From Euborellia annulipes (Eukaryota; Arthropoda; Insecta; Dermaptera; Anisolabididae): DNA of 64,000 nucleotides. The stretch's first letter is position 1; each line of letters opens with the position of its first letter. Shown here one piece after another: positions 49,345 to 60,595 of the stretch. The stretch covers positions 62,001-126,000 of the forward strand of contig JAKCPI010016485.1 in assembly GCA_023213315.1 (NCBI GenBank), given 5' to 3'. The translations under genes and the position numbers were made by a program. Under the pieces are notes generated by a model. It had not been told where the DNA came from, ran no database searches, and saw only the letters and a program-made list of their open reading frames with translations.

Positions 49345-50704
49345 ATGTATGAACCCTACCCCGTCCCAGATCTTGCACGAGAACATAAAAAATTCCGTTA
49401 CAGTAGCTTGTGGGAATTTGCAAAACAAGATTTACGCCTACTTGGTTTTTTACTCATTATCGGCGGATTTATTGGTTTAGGGATAGGGTATTTTTGGATT
49501 TGTATTTCCATCGGTTTTGCTGTTTTTTTTCTGTTTCAATTACGCTCTTTATACTTGGTCAATGAGTGGATTTCGAATCGTCCTTACGACTCTCCACCCA
49601 ATCTAGAAGGTATCTGGGGTGCGCTGCTTTTTAATGTTTATCGTGCACAACGCCAAGAACGGGTTGTTCAAGCTGAAATGGTCGGATTGATTGATCGGGC
49701 GCAATCCTCACTGATCGCTTTAGCAGAAGCTGTTGTTTTAACGGATGAATTACATCAAATTGAATGGTGGAATCCTGCTGCGGAAAGACTGTTGGGCATT
49801 CAACCGCTAGATCGTGGTCGTAATATCTTGACCATTATCCGCCAGCCGAGCTTTATTGAATATTTTAATAATATCGACCAATCTCCAGATGGCATTAAAA
49901 TAAAAATCTTCGGTTTATGAAGAGCATTATGTACAGATTAAACTGACACGCTTCGGCAGTGAAAGCCGTTTGCTCGTCGCTTACGATGTCACACGTGTAC
50001 ATAATCTGGAACAGATGCGCAAAGACTTTGTCGACAATATTTCACATGAACTTCGTACCCCGCTGACTGTACTCAGTGGTTATATCGAAACCTTTACCGA
50101 CCAAGAAGATTTAAATCCGCGCTGGAAACGTGCCTTTGAACAGATGCAATCGCAAACACGGCGTATGAATGCGTTGGTCAATGACTTACTCTTGCTTTCA
50201 CGTTTGGAAGGCAATAAACAGGTCGCAAAAAATCAAATCATCGATATGCCGAATTTGATGAATCAGCTTTTTGATGATGCCCAAGCCTACAATGTCGATT
50301 ATGGCCATACTTTAAATTTAGATATCGACAGTCATTGTGACTTAATTGGTTCTGATGCAGAGCTTGCCAGTGCGTTTAGTAATTTAATCACCAATGCGAT
50401 TAAATACACCCCTAAAGGTGGCACTGTTACAATCGGCTGGCATGATGACAGTGAACATGGTTATTTCACTGTTGAAGATACCGGGATCGGGATTGATCCA
50501 AAACATATTCCACGTTTAACCGAACGCTTTTATCGCGTAGACAGCGCACGAAGCCGCCAAACGGGTGGAACAGGTTTAGGGCTTGCCATTGTGAAGCATG
50601 TTTTAATGCAACATAATGCGTATTTAGAAATTGATTCTAAAGAAAATCGGGGGTCTATTTTTAGAGTGGTTTTCCCCAAAGAGCGCCTTGATTTTGCAGG
50701 TTAA
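49345..50704 (+). CDS. phoR: Phosphate sensor histidine kinase PhoR (frameshifted)
   Basis: About 453 residues; inner-membrane partner of PhoB. Seen: two hydrophobic helices near residues 30-72, a PAS-like region (LTDELHQIEWWNPAAERLLG), HisKA motif NISHELRTPLTVLSGYIE with the phosphoacceptor His, N-box LITNAIKYTP, G1 VEDTGIGID and G2 GTGLGLAIVKH. Frame break at about 49905 (A run). The N-terminal MYEPYPVPDLA stretch is unusual for E. coli but typical in this genus. Confidence 0.95.
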
Positions 50705-50728
50705 TATTTGATTTTTTGATTAATTCGA

Positions 50729-51160
50729 ATGAAACTATTTCTAGATTGTGAATTTAATGGCTTTGGTGGTGAATTAATTTCGCTGGCATTGGTTGACGAG
50801 AATAATCAACATTTTTATGAAGTTTTAGAATGCGCTGACCCAATTACTTGGGTTAAAGACCATGTCATGCCTCGTTTAAATCAAAAACCGATTTCATTAG
50901 CGCAATTTCAAAGTCGCTTACAGGTTTATTTATCTCAATATACAAGTCTTGAAATTGTGGCAGATTGGCCAGAAGACTTTGCCTTGTTTACCCGTAGTCT
51001 GGTACTTTCTGCAGGAAAATGTATCCGAACACCTCCGCTGACCATGCAGTTATGGATGCAGGATCCAATCGAAACCCATGTCCCCTCTGAAAATCCACAC
51101 AATGCCTTAGCAGATGCACAGGCTTTAAAGCTGTCTTATTTCAATGCCATAAGGCTTTAG
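50729..51160 (+). CDS. DEDD-type 3'-5' exonuclease-like protein
   Basis: 143 residues, intact. Seen: LDCEFNGFGGELISLAL at residues 5-21 (D-x-E of motif I), an acid in IVADWPEDFALF near 76-87, and HNALADAQAL near 124-133 (H-x4-D of motif III). These are the metal-binding positions of DEDDh exonucleases (RNase T/oligoribonuclease-like). The substrate is unknown. 25 bases after phoR, convergent with psd. Confidence 0.75.
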   Translation: MKLFLDCEFNGFGGELISLALVDENNQHFYEVLECADPITWVKDHVMPRLNQKPISLAQFQSRLQVYLSQYTSLEIVADWPEDFALFTRSLVLSAGKCIRTPPLTMQLWMQDPIETHVPSENPHNALADAQALKLSYFNAIRL

Positions 51161-51173
51161 ACTCAGTGACTTT

Positions 51174-52067
51174 CTACAACAGAAAGTGCACCTCATCATA
51201 GAACACGCAAATTAAACGGTTTTTATGCCCTAAAGCTTCACCCATCACCACAATAGAATTGGCTTTAAACTGTTCATCCCAAGTGATTTTATTCTGTTCA
51301 AACAATACAACTGCGGTTGAACCTAAATAAAAACGTCCAAGCTCAGCACCCTTTTCTAAGGCTAAATCATGCTGGTTTAACTCTAAACGCCCTGTTGGTT
51401 TTACTTTGCCAGTCGCCACAGTTTCAATTCCTGCAACGATCATTGCACCCACGAGAACAACCGCCATACGTCCTAATTCGGTATCAAACAAACATACCAT
51501 ACGCTCATTACGTGCAAATAAACCTGGGATATTCTCTGCTGTCGTTTGGTTTACAGAAAATAACTCACCAGGGATATACAAGGTTTCGGTCAACGTTCCT
51601 GCAAATGGCATATGGACACGGTGATAATCACGTGGTGACAAATAAACCGTGGCAAATTCACCATTGATAAATGGTGCAGCCAATTGCGGATCGCCAATCA
51701 GTTTGTCTACAGAAAAACTTTGGCCTTTGGCCTGAAAGACATCACCATCTTTAATTTTACCCAACTGAGAAATTGCACCATCTGCTGGAGAAACAATACT
51801 GGTCTGATCTGCGTCAATTTCTCGAACACCGTCTTTTAAGGCACGGGTAAAAAATTCATTGAATGATTTATATTTTAAAGCATCACTTTGCTCAGCAATA
51901 GAAAGGTCTATCCCGTACTGTGCTTTAAATGCTTGAATCGCTAAATTTTTAACAATTGGATTTTCACTGGCTGCAACTTTACCAACAACACGGCTGAGTT
52001 GCTGTTGCGGAATGACTTTTTGTGCTTGGATAAAAATTTGTTTTTTTAACGTTGATGTAAGACTCAC
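51174..52067 (-). CDS. psd: Phosphatidylserine decarboxylase proenzyme
   Basis: 297 residues; makes phosphatidylethanolamine at the inner membrane. Seen: [17 protein letters not shown] near residue 70, [13 protein letters not shown] (catalytic Asp region), [15 protein letters not shown] near 145, and the self-cleavage motif LGST near residue 247, after which Ser becomes the pyruvoyl group. GTG start at 52067 overlaps the upstream gene stop (GTGA), so translation is coupled. The last about 15 residues are unusual and may come from a shift near the end. Confidence 0.94.
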   Translation of the reverse strand: MSLTSTLKKQIFIQAQKVIPQQQLSRVVGKVAASENPIVKNLAIQAFKAQYGIDLSIAEQSDALKYKSFNEFFTRALKDGVREIDADQTSIVSPADGAISQLGKIKDGDVFQAKGQSFSVDKLIGDPQLAAPFINGEFATVYLSPRDYHRVHMPFAGTLTETLYIPGELFSVNQTTAENIPGLFARNERMVCLFDTELGRMAVVLVGAMIVAGIETVATGKVKPTGRLELNQHDLALEKGAELGRFYLGSTAVVLFEQNKITWDEQFKANSIVVMGEALGHKNRLICVFYDEVHFLL

Positions 52068-52915
52068 GCAGGTGATTCTCCAGTAATAATTGGACTATCG
52101 AGGCGATTGCCCCACTCGCTCCACGCACCATCATAGGCTTGAATATTCCAATCCAATAACCGACCCAAGATATAAGCCAGACCAGAACGATGATGTGACT
52201 GACAGTACACCACCACAGGCTGGTCAAATTGAAAGCCTAATTGTTCTAGACGTTGTTGCGTGCGTTCCTAGAGGATGCAATTTTAAATGATTTTGACGAT
52301 TAATTGCAGTACTCCATTCAAAATGTTGTGCACTTGGAATGTGACCGCCGCGTCGCGCTTTGCTAAACGCTGTCCCGTATATTCTTCTGAAGTTCGACAA
52401 TCCCAAACTTGAATCGCTTGCTGTTCAACCTTTTGCAACAGTTTGGCATATTCAATTCGGTGTTGATCAAGATGTTGTAAATTGACGGTAACTAAGTGTT
52501 CAACTTTGCTAAAGCTTTCCGCTTCAGCCGAAGTTGGGTAGCCTGCTGCCAACCATGCATGAATTCCGCCATTGAGGAGGCTAGTATTATAAAAACCAAG
52601 GCAATGTAAATTCCAAATCAAACGCCCAGCCCAAGCACCACCTTCATCATCGTAGACCACAACATGATGTTCGGGAGAGATGTTTAAATACTCAATCAGC
52701 GCTTTTAAACCGTCCTCATCGGGCAATAACCCTGAAGCTTGTTCTTCCTGTCGAACCAACAGTTGTGGTTTAACATGTAAGGCATGTGGAATATGTAATT
52801 GATCATACACAGAGCTACGACTTAGATCGACAATACGAATTTTGTCATGACCTAAAAATGGCACAAGTTGTTCTGCTTCTATGAGTAATTCGAAGTTAAA
52901 GGCTGATGTAGTCAT
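52064..52915 (-). CDS. Rhodanese-type sulfurtransferase (frameshifted)
   Basis: About 283 residues; two-domain thiosulfate/3-mercaptopyruvate sulfurtransferase. Seen: first domain with [20 protein letters not shown] and [33 protein letters not shown] (hinge), second domain with [23 protein letters not shown] and the active-site loop [11 protein letters not shown]. Frame breaks at about 52370 and 52265. It is coupled by a 4-base overlap to psd, an arrangement common in gammaproteobacteria. Start ATG 52915. Confidence 0.88.
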
Positions 52916-53007
52916 ACGTTTTTCTATTTTAAGACCTTGAGCACAAATGATCTTAGCACAGTGTTTTTTACCAATATGCTGATTTTTCACATTCTTTTAG
53001 CAAAAAT

Positions 53008-54235
53008 TCAGATATCAATTTTCACTGCTTCGACAACTTCAGGTATTTCAAAGACCTGTCGTAAGTAAGCCAAGAAAGTATCGTTATCCGTCATGGTTTT
53101 TCCGGGACTATCTGAAATTTTCGCCACCGATTGACCATTACACTCCACCAGTTTTAACACAATATTGAGTGGCGTTTGCCCCATATCATTGGTCAAATTG
53201 GTACCAATACCAAAACTAACTTGAAAGCGATCTTTAAAGTATTGATACAACGCCCATGCACGTTCAATATCTAATCCATCACTAAAGGTTAGCATCTTGG
53301 TTTTAGTATCAATTTTTAGTTTTCGGTAGTGCTGATAAGCTTTATCGCCCCATTCAAATGGGTCACCACTGTCATGACGTAAGCCATCGAATAACTTGGC
53401 AAAATACAAATCAAAATCTTGTAAGAATGCATCCATACCGACCACATCGGTCAAGGCAATGCCCAGATCACCACGATATTCTTGTACCCAGGTTTCTAAA
53501 GCCGCTTTTTGAAAATCTCTTAAGCGGACATCTAGCGCTTGGAATGCTTGTAGAAACTCATGCGCCATGGTTCCAATGGGATGAATATTTAATTCCTTTG
53601 CCAAGAGGACATTACTGGTACCTCTAAACACATTGGGTACAGCTGCATGGAAGGTCTGGATCACATGTCTTTGCCAATCTAGGCTATAACGACGACGAGT
53701 ACCAAAATCTGAGACTAAAAATGGAGGAGCTTGAGTGCCTTGTTGTTGTTCAAATTTCTTTTAATAATTCAACTTTGGCTTGTAGACGACGTTCACCTTC
53801 AACATAAATGTCATCATTACGAATCCGGCTAAAATAGAGTTCATTGACAATCGCCAGAACAAAAATTTCAAACATCATCGCCTGAACCATTGGGCCTTCA
53901 ACCCAAATGTCTAAACGACCTTGTTCATCAATACCCGCTTTAATAAAACGGCGTTTGAGTTGGAATAATTCTAAATAGTCAACAAAATCACTTTTGATAA
54001 AACGCATACTGCGTAAATATTGCAATTCATCTTCTTGGAATTTGAGTAAGCAGAGATGATCGAGCTGCTCGTTCAAATCATCCAGAATATCCGTCAGGGG
54101 ATAAACCGTAGCATCTAGATTACGACAGCGAAAGTGATACACACTGTGCGTTTGAGGAAATTTATGTAGCACCACTTGTAACATGGTAAATTTATATAAA
54201 TCTGTGTCGAGCAAGGATTGGATGATTGGCGCCAT
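53008..54235 (-). CDS. pncB: Nicotinate phosphoribosyltransferase (frameshifted)
   Basis: About 408 residues; salvages nicotinate into NAD synthesis using PRPP and ATP. Seen: [20 protein letters not shown] at the N-terminus, then (other frame) [25 protein letters not shown], with the catalytic-His region of the family, [13 protein letters not shown], and [16 protein letters not shown] and [12 protein letters not shown] (phosphate-binding). Frame breaks near 53760 and about 53670. Ends 13 bases after position 52995 on the other side of the sulfurtransferase start; separate promoters are likely. Confidence 0.92.
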
Positions 54236-54516
54236 ATCTATTTTAATTTCGCTATGCTGTTTTTATTAAAGCATATTTTTCACTGAGATAACGTAATCAT
54301 TTTATAAGTGATGAACTATATTTTCAGTTAAGCTCAACAGAAATCTCAGCAGAATTATTTTTTTCGATTTATCTGCTCACATGATAATTTTATAAATTCT
54401 ATTTTTATTCAAAAGCTTATCAACAGCTTCAACTTTTCACCAATAGCGTACTCGCATCATCTTACTGGGTTTTCCCTGTTAGAATAGCGCTATCGTATTT
54501 TAGTCTTATTGTTTAT

Positions 54517-54958
54517 ATGCGCGCATTATTACAAAGAGTGTTAGAAGCCAAAGTTGTTGTTGATGGTGAAACCACTGGCGAAATTCAAAAAGGAATTTTG
54601 GTTTTTCTAGGCTTAGCGAAGGAAGATAATTTTGAAAAAGGTCAAAAATTAATTGATAAAATTTTGAAATATCGTTTCTTTGATGATGAACAAGGCAAAA
54701 TGGGCTGGAATGTCAGCCAAGCCAATGGCGGGATTTTATTGGTTTCTCAATTCACCTTAATGGCACAAACGCAAAAGGGCTTGCGTCCAGACTTTGGGCC
54801 GGCCATGCCGCCCGCTGAAGCTCAAGCACTGTATCAACAATTGGTTGATTATGCTCGATCACAATTTAAAAATGTTGGAGACGGGTATTTTCGCAGCGGA
54901 TATGAAAGTGCATTTGGTCAATGATGGGCCTGTGACCTTTAACTTGGAAGTTGAATAA
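54517..54958 (+). CDS. dtd: D-aminoacyl-tRNA deacylase (frameshifted near C-terminus)
   Basis: 147 residues; removes D-amino acids from mischarged tRNA. Seen: MRALLQRVLEAKVVVDGE at the start, GILVFLGLAKED, the catalytic SQFTL motif (LVSQFTLMA near residues 76-84), and KGLRPDFGPAMPP (the Gly-cisPro region, here G-P-A-M-P). One break at about 54880 changes the last 25 residues; the expected ending is in another frame with stop at 54958. Confidence 0.93.
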
Positions 54959-55005
54959 TTAAAAGCTGAATAATCAAAAACTTGATCTTAATACCAATGT
55001 TTAAA

Positions 55006-55040
55006 TCTTAAAAAGCCCGATCAGATCGGGCTTTTTAAGA
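55006..55040. terminator. Bidirectional terminator dtd/SCP2
   Basis: Stem TCTTAAAAAGCCCGAT / ATCGGGCTTTTTAAGA, nearly perfect 16 bases, between convergent genes. Confidence 0.9.
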
Positions 55041-55052
55041 TTTTCGATTCGC

Positions 55053-55532
55053 TTAGCGTCCAATCTTCTCTTTTAAGAATTGACGTGCCAATTTAATTTT
55101 ATCTTTTACTGGTTTTGGAACTTTTGGTGGAATCAGTTTAGCCACTTGGTTAAACCAGACCAACAAACTGAAATCGCCTTCCATTTTGATGCTGCCGTTT
55201 TGCATACCCGTCATAAAAGCTGTTGGATCGCCTTTTACCAAAGTTTTTACACCTTGCTCACTGTCAGCAAACTGTAAAACAAAATCAGCTTTTTGTTCAG
55301 CACCTGAAACTGTATCAATTTGACCATTGTTCACAATAATTTGGCGTGCCACGCCCAAGTCAGTACCAATCTGAATACGGAACTGACGGTCATGGGTCAA
55401 TTCAATAAATTTTGGACTGGTACGAGCCAATTGTTTCATACGAAGTGCTAAACCCAATACAAGCAAATCCAGTGGATCTGTACTTGCATCAACGATTGGT
55501 AACTTCACAACTGGAATTGCAGAAAGTTTCAT
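55053..55532 (-). CDS. SCP2 sterol-binding domain protein
   Basis: 159 residues, intact. Seen: RFRIQIGTDLGVARQIIVNNG-type strand pair, then ADFVLQFADSEQGVKTLVKGD near residue 80-100, AFMTGMQNGSIKMEGDFSLL (split as AFMTGMQNGSIK and MEGDFSLLVWFNQ), which is the SCP2 helix-strand pattern (AFxxGxxxxxGD). SCP2 proteins bind lipids; the bacterial role is often linked to ubiquinone or fatty-acid pathways and is unknown here. Confidence 0.8.
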   Translation of the reverse strand: MKLSAIPVVKLPIVDASTDPLDLLVLGLALRMKQLARTSPKFIELTHDRQFRIQIGTDLGVARQIIVNNGQIDTVSGAEQKADFVLQFADSEQGVKTLVKGDPTAFMTGMQNGSIKMEGDFSLLVWFNQVAKLIPPKVPKPVKDKIKLARQFLKEKIGR

Positions 55533-55748
55533 GACATTTAAGCCTGTTGTTTTTTAAATTAGATTCGAATTTGCTCATCCTAACATAACTTGTCATTGCG
55601 TAGACATGGCTTTCAGAGCAAAGTATAAACTGAAAAAAAAGGTATACCATTATGATATACCTTGGAATGTCTAAATTGATTTTTTCGTGTAATTAAAGTC
55701 ACTATTGTTATCTTAGCGTTCATATTGACTGAAGTTTTCACTCAAAAC

Positions 55749-56063
55749 TTATTCATCTTCATAGACTGGGGTATGTTCAATATATTGGCGATTTGCCAAT
55801 GCTTTTTGTGCACGACTGTCTTCACGCAATAAGAGTGCAATCAATGCTGACATCGCCAACATAATCGCGGTTAAATAGCTATATGCGACCGAAATATCAA
55901 AGATGTTCTGTACACTATAACGCATTGCTTCCAAGGTGCCCCAGAAGATCATGCCTGCAAACATAAACCCTAACCAATGACGATAAGGGGAAAAGAAAAC
56001 GGTAGCCAACGCTGCAGCAATTAGACCGAATCCAATCAATGTTGCAAATGTTGTTGATACCAT
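55749..56063 (-). CDS. Small membrane protein
   Basis: 104 residues, intact, not recognised. Seen: three hydrophobic helices (residues about 5-22, 30-46 and 63-83) and an acidic C-terminal tail of about 20 residues. ATG 56063 is chosen since GGAGG lies 5 bases before it; an earlier in-frame ATG has no site. Predicted inner-membrane. No neighbour gives a functional hint. Confidence 0.65.
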   Translation of the reverse strand: MVSTTFATLIGFGLIAAALATVFFSPYRHWLGFMFAGMIFWGTLEAMRYSVQNIFDISVAYSYLTAIMLAMSALIALLLREDSRAQKALANRQYIEHTPVYEDE

Positions 56064-56492
56064 AACAACCTCCGTCAAAATGATGCCTTATAAAAAAACC
56101 GTTTAAATAGGTGTTTCACAACAATTTCAAGCTTTATAATTTTTCTTAAATCACCTTATAGAAGCTTATGCTTTGCATTATGTATAGTTTTTAAGAGAAG
56201 GAAAGCGCTGTTTCTGCTTAAACGACACACTTTGTCGCAACATTCATTTGTCATTACATTTTTTAAGAATCCTGTTTTTCTCACAATCTAATTACCATCA
56301 ATCATGCAGTGTCATTACAAAAAAATACACACAGCTTTTAATCCCTAAAAAACTTTTTTTAAGTTCTAAAACGAATATTTTTATCAAGCTGTTTTATTGA
56401 GCGCGAATGGCAGCAAAGTGATTCATTTTCAAATAAAAAATAGCGACTTAAAGTCGCTATTTGTCATGATTCTGCAATATAACCCATGTCAT
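56064..56492. other. Intergenic gap before serB end
   Basis: About 430 AT-rich bases: promoter side of the small membrane protein and the serB terminator. I see nothing else definite. Confidence 0.5.
56438..56462 (-). terminator. Terminator after serB
   Basis: Perfect stem AAATAGCGACTT / AAGTCGCTATTT with T run on the minus strand, 31 bases past the serB stop. Confidence 0.85.
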
Positions 56493-57713
56493 TTAAGCAC
56501 GGGACAAATCTTTATCATGGACGCCCAAAAGATAAAGCACACCATCTAGGCCTACACTTGAAATGGCTTGATTGGCATTTTGACGAACCACAGGTTTCGC
56601 ACGGAATGCGACTCCGAGCCCTGCAATTGAAAGCATCGGTAAATCGTTTGCACCATCTCCAACCGCAATCGCTTGCTCAGGTGAAATCCCCATTTTTCCA
56701 GCCAATTCAGTCAAGAGATACGCCTTGCGCGCACCATCAACGATATGGCCTTTAACCTCACCTGTCACAACACCATTTTCAACATCGAGGATATTGGCAT
56801 GCACTTCATCAATGCCCAATTTTTCCTGTAGATATTCAGCAAAGTACTGAAAACCACCAGATAAAATCGCAGTTTTATAACCCAGTGATTTTAGTGTCGA
56901 GATTAACCGCTCGGCACCTTCTGTCACGGTTAGTCGTTCAGCAATTTGAGGCAATACTGTGGCATCAAGGCCTTTAAGTAACGCAACGCGTGCACGGAAA
57001 CTTTGTTGAAAATCCAACTCCCCTTGCATTGCACGTTCAGTGATTTCAGCGACTTTATCGCCCACCCCTGCTTCTTTAGCAAGTTCGTCAATCACTTCTT
57101 GCTCAATCAAAGTCGAGTCCATGTCGAAGCAGACTAAGCGACGATTACGGCGATAGGCATTGTCTTCCTGCACCGCGACATCAATATTTAATTCAGCAGA
57201 AAGCCGTAAACATGCGGCACGCATCGCCTGTGCATCTAGCATTTGCCCACTCAAACCGAATTGAACACATGAACGTTTCAGCCCATCTTGGTGTCCATTA
57301 CGTTCGGGACGACCCGACAAGCGCGTCACTGTTTCAATGTTAAAACCTTGACTTGAAACAATATTGGTCACCGCTTGCAGATGTTCGGCTGTGAGCTCCG
57401 GTGCTAAAGCGGTCACGATATAACGTGTGCGCCCACCTTCACTCACCCATTGGTCATATTCTGCGCCTGAAATCGGCTTAAAACGAACAGTTAAACCAAT
57501 ATCATGTGCTAAAATAAGGATGTCTTTCATGGCTAAAGCTGTTGCAGTTTGATCGTTTGACGACACTACAATACCTAAAGTCAATTGATTATGGATGACC
57601 GCCTGTCCTACATCTAATATTTGCAAAGAATGTACGGACAACACTTGCATTAATCGAGTAAACTGATTGGGTTGGTCAGGTCCTAAAAATGAAATAAGAA
57701 TGATTTCTCGCAT
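56493..57713 (-). CDS. serB: Phosphoserine phosphatase
   Basis: 406 residues, intact; last step of serine synthesis. Seen: N-terminal regulatory half with two ACT-like regions (ISFLGPDQPNQFTRLMQVLS; YIVTALAPELTAEHLQAV), then the HAD domain: nucleophile motif CFDMDSTLIEQEVIDELA near residue 195, AILSGGF near 285, and AVGDGANDLPML near 355. The long N-terminus is usual in this group. Divergent from a membrane protein, as smp/ytjB is in E. coli. Confidence 0.95.
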   Translation of the reverse strand: MREIILISFLGPDQPNQFTRLMQVLSVHSLQILDVGQAVIHNQLTLGIVVSSNDQTATALAMKDILILAHDIGLTVRFKPISGAEYDQWVSEGGRTRYIVTALAPELTAEHLQAVTNIVSSQGFNIETVTRLSGRPERNGHQDGLKRSCVQFGLSGQMLDAQAMRAACLRLSAELNIDVAVQEDNAYRRNRRLVCFDMDSTLIEQEVIDELAKEAGVGDKVAEITERAMQGELDFQQSFRARVALLKGLDATVLPQIAERLTVTEGAERLISTLKSLGYKTAILSGGFQYFAEYLQEKLGIDEVHANILDVENGVVTGEVKGHIVDGARKAYLLTELAGKMGISPEQAIAVGDGANDLPMLSIAGLGVAFRAKPVVRQNANQAISSVGLDGVLYLLGVHDKDLSRA

Positions 57714-57790
57714 GAATTGACTCGGGTCTGAGCTACAACAATTGGAAGAATCATAATCGAAATCGAAATTTTTTGCTTTGGAAGTTTACG

Positions 57791-59078
57791 TTGAATGCGC
57801 CAAGACAAGGGCTATTTGCTAGCCTACTTATTGTAAGTTTTGCATTTCATACCTTTTTATTGGTAGTTGCAACAACACATCAGTTGAATGAAAAACCGTG
57901 CCAGCCAAGGCCAACTCATGACCAGCCAATTGGTCACGGACAGCCTATCTGAACTCGAACCCGCAAATACGGTGTCATTGGCGCTGTTGGCAAATCGCTA
58001 TGCGACCAATCCAAGTGTGGCTTCGATTCGAATACTTGATGCTAAAAAACAAGTACTGGCAACCAGTGGTATGGCAAAAACGCGTCAAGGTGAAGTTTTT
58101 GTTCGTGATGCATTACAGAACGAGAAAAAAGTCGGCACTATTGAAATTACCTTGATCAAGCCAAGTATTGGTGAAATTTTACGGACCCAATGGCTGGCTA
58201 TTTTAGTGTCCTTATTGATTCATACCTTCTTATGGTTGGCCTACCGTGCCATCGCTCGTCCAACACGTAGTGAATATTTGGCTCGCATCAACAATGAAGC
58301 CCGTTTAAAACATGAGATTCAACAACTGACAGAAGCACTTGAAGCTGAGAAAGCCAACCGCACGATTGCGATTGCCCAAGCTCAACAACAAGCGCAAGCC
58401 AAAGCAAAACCTGAACCCAAAACTCCTGTAACCACGACACTGGAAAATGACCAAGAGATTTTGGCGCTGAATATTCAGTACTATGATCCAAAGCAACTGA
58501 TGAATACGGTCAACCAGTCGGTTTCACTGCCTTATTTTAATTTATGTCAGATTTTTCTGAATAAAAGTATTGAACTTTGCGCACAGCATTTCAAATTGAA
58601 TGCAAAAGATTTCACCATTCATCAAGAATTTAATCAGAATGGTGCAATCCTGAGTATTGATGCTGAAAAACCCAATGCAGCACAATCTATATTAATGGTT
58701 GGTTCGGTATTTCAATTATTGTCAGAAGTTCTGTATAAACGTTACCGTGAAGATAAGCGCTTTGTGTTACAGACACGTTGTGCGGTCACCACCTCAGTAG
58801 AGGCGATGCAACTTGATGCGTCTCAAGCGGCTGAGCGCTTGGTGAATCATTTAATTGCCAAAGAAATGGCATTGTATTTAAGCAATGATCAACTCAAGCA
58901 TATTGGTGATTGTTATCAATTGGTTGCCTTACCAAATCCAACCAATGTGTTGACCCGTCACTCATTTATGATCAATGGTATGAATAATGACTGTGCTGAA
59001 CTTGCACAAAATATTCGTACTGAGATTTTAAAAGGTAAGAAAAATACACCGAATTCTGAAGCAATCTCAGAGAATTAA
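57791..59078 (+). CDS. Membrane protein of the Smp/YtjB type beside serB (frameshifted)
   Basis: About 428 residues. Seen: N-terminal helix (LFASLLIVSFAFHTFLLVVA), a periplasmic loop of about 80 residues, a second helix at AILVSLLIHTFLWLAY, then a cytosolic region with a coiled-coil-like, Q/A/E-rich stretch (bases 58300-58420) and a folded C-terminal part. The layout and serB neighbour recall Smp/YtjB. Frame break at about 57890 (one A). TTG 57791 is the likely start: GGAAG lies 6 bases upstream. Function unknown. Confidence 0.65.
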
Positions 59079-59097
59079 ATATTTACCATCTATCAAG

Positions 59098-59129
59098 CCC
59101 TCCTCTTTTTTAAAGTGCGAGGGTTTTTC
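59098..59129 (+). terminator. Terminator after the Smp-like gene
   Basis: Stem CCCTC / GAGGG with a loop that can extend by CTTT/AAAG pairing, followed by TTTTTCTTTT. Confidence 0.6.
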
Positions 59130-59369
59130 TTTTATTACGCTCAATTTCCGATAAGTTAATCTTATTTTTTTCGAAATGAGTGTCTGATCTTTATACTAAA
59201 TCACAATAAATCAATTTTCTTCTCTTTTCATTGCCCTACAAGCTTGTGTATAACTATCTATCTCAAAGGAAGATGATAAGCATAGGCAAAATACGTAAAA
59301 ACACGTTAGACTATGCTCCAAATGTACTCAATGAAAATGTCATACGACAGAACAAAAAGGTGAAGGTTG

Positions 59370-60538
59370 ATGCCGCTCAATACTGTTGAAGAGCTTGTAG
59401 CAGATATCCGTGCAGGTAAAATGGTTATCCTGATGGATGACGAAGATCGTGAAAATGAAGGCGATTTAGTCATTGCTGCAACACACGTACGCCCTGAAGA
59501 CATCAACTTTATGATCACCCATGCTCGTGGTCTTGTATGCCTAACACTGAGTCGTGACCGCTGTAAGCAACTCGATCTACCATTAATGGTCGACCATAAT
59601 GGCGCACAACACAGTACAAATTTCACGCTTTCTATTGAAGCTGCAAATGGTATTACCACTGGTATTTCTGCCGCAGAACGTGCCCATACCATTCAAACTG
59701 CAGTTGCAGCAGCATGCCAAACCTGCTGATATTGTACAACCTGGACATATCTTCCCATTGATGGCACAACCAGGTGGTGTATTACACCGTGCTGGGTCAT
59801 ACCGAAGCTGGCTGTGACTTATCTCGTTTAGCAGGGTTTAGAGCCAGCATCTGTGATTTGTGAAATCATCAATGAAGATGGCACGATGGCGCGTCGTCCA
59901 GATCTTGAAGTATTTGCTGAGAAACATGGCTTAAAAATTGGTACAATTGCTGATCTGATTCATTATCGTATGACCAATGAACAAACCGTAGAACGTTTGG
60001 ATCAACAAAGCATAGATACTGAATACGGTACCTTTGATTTATACCGTTACCGTGAAATTGGTAATCCAGACATTCATTTGGCTTTGGTCAAAGGTGAACC
60101 GAAACGAAGGAGTGACGACTGTCCGTGTACATGGTTTCAACCCTGTACGTGATTTATTGAAACTCAATAAAAAGATGGTGAGCCCGCTTGGAACCTTAGA
60201 TAAAGCACTAAAAACGATTGCCGACAGTGATCGTGGGGTTTTGGTCTGGATTGGTCAACGTCATTTATCAGACTTAGGCCCTGCTTTAGCAGAAACTTGG
60301 TAAGCCAAAACCAACAAAATCAAATGCAGCACTTTCACAGCAATACCAAACGATTGGTGTTGGTGCACAAATTTTACGTGATCTCGGTGTTGAAAAGATG
60401 AAACTTCTTAGCTCACCATTACGTTTCAATGCATTATCAGGCTTTAATTTAGAAGTGGTGGAATACATCACTGCTGACCAAAAACCGGTCAATAATTTTT
60501 GTAATCAGACTGCATTTATTGCATCAATTAGGTTTTAG
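59370..60538 (+). CDS. ribB: RibB with degenerate GTP cyclohydrolase II domain (RibBX-type, frameshifted)
   Basis: About 388 residues. N-terminal 3,4-dihydroxy-2-butanone 4-phosphate synthase (riboflavin from ribulose 5-phosphate): [16 protein letters not shown] near residues 22-37, [28 protein letters not shown], and [13 protein letters not shown] in another frame. The C-terminal half aligns with GTP cyclohydrolase II but lacks its RVHSEC and RCDCG elements (here [13 protein letters not shown]), so it is probably inactive. Frame breaks near 59715, 59805, 60105, 60300 and 60490. ATG 59370 follows AAGGTGAAGG. Confidence 0.85.
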
Positions 60539-60595
60539 TCGGGAAATAAAAGCAGTCGGTACAACCACTTATCTCGTTAAATTATCGAGGTTGCT

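Noticed and set aside
59079..59369. Possible FMN riboswitch before ribB
   Set aside because: None of the conserved RFN-element blocks are visible in the leader.
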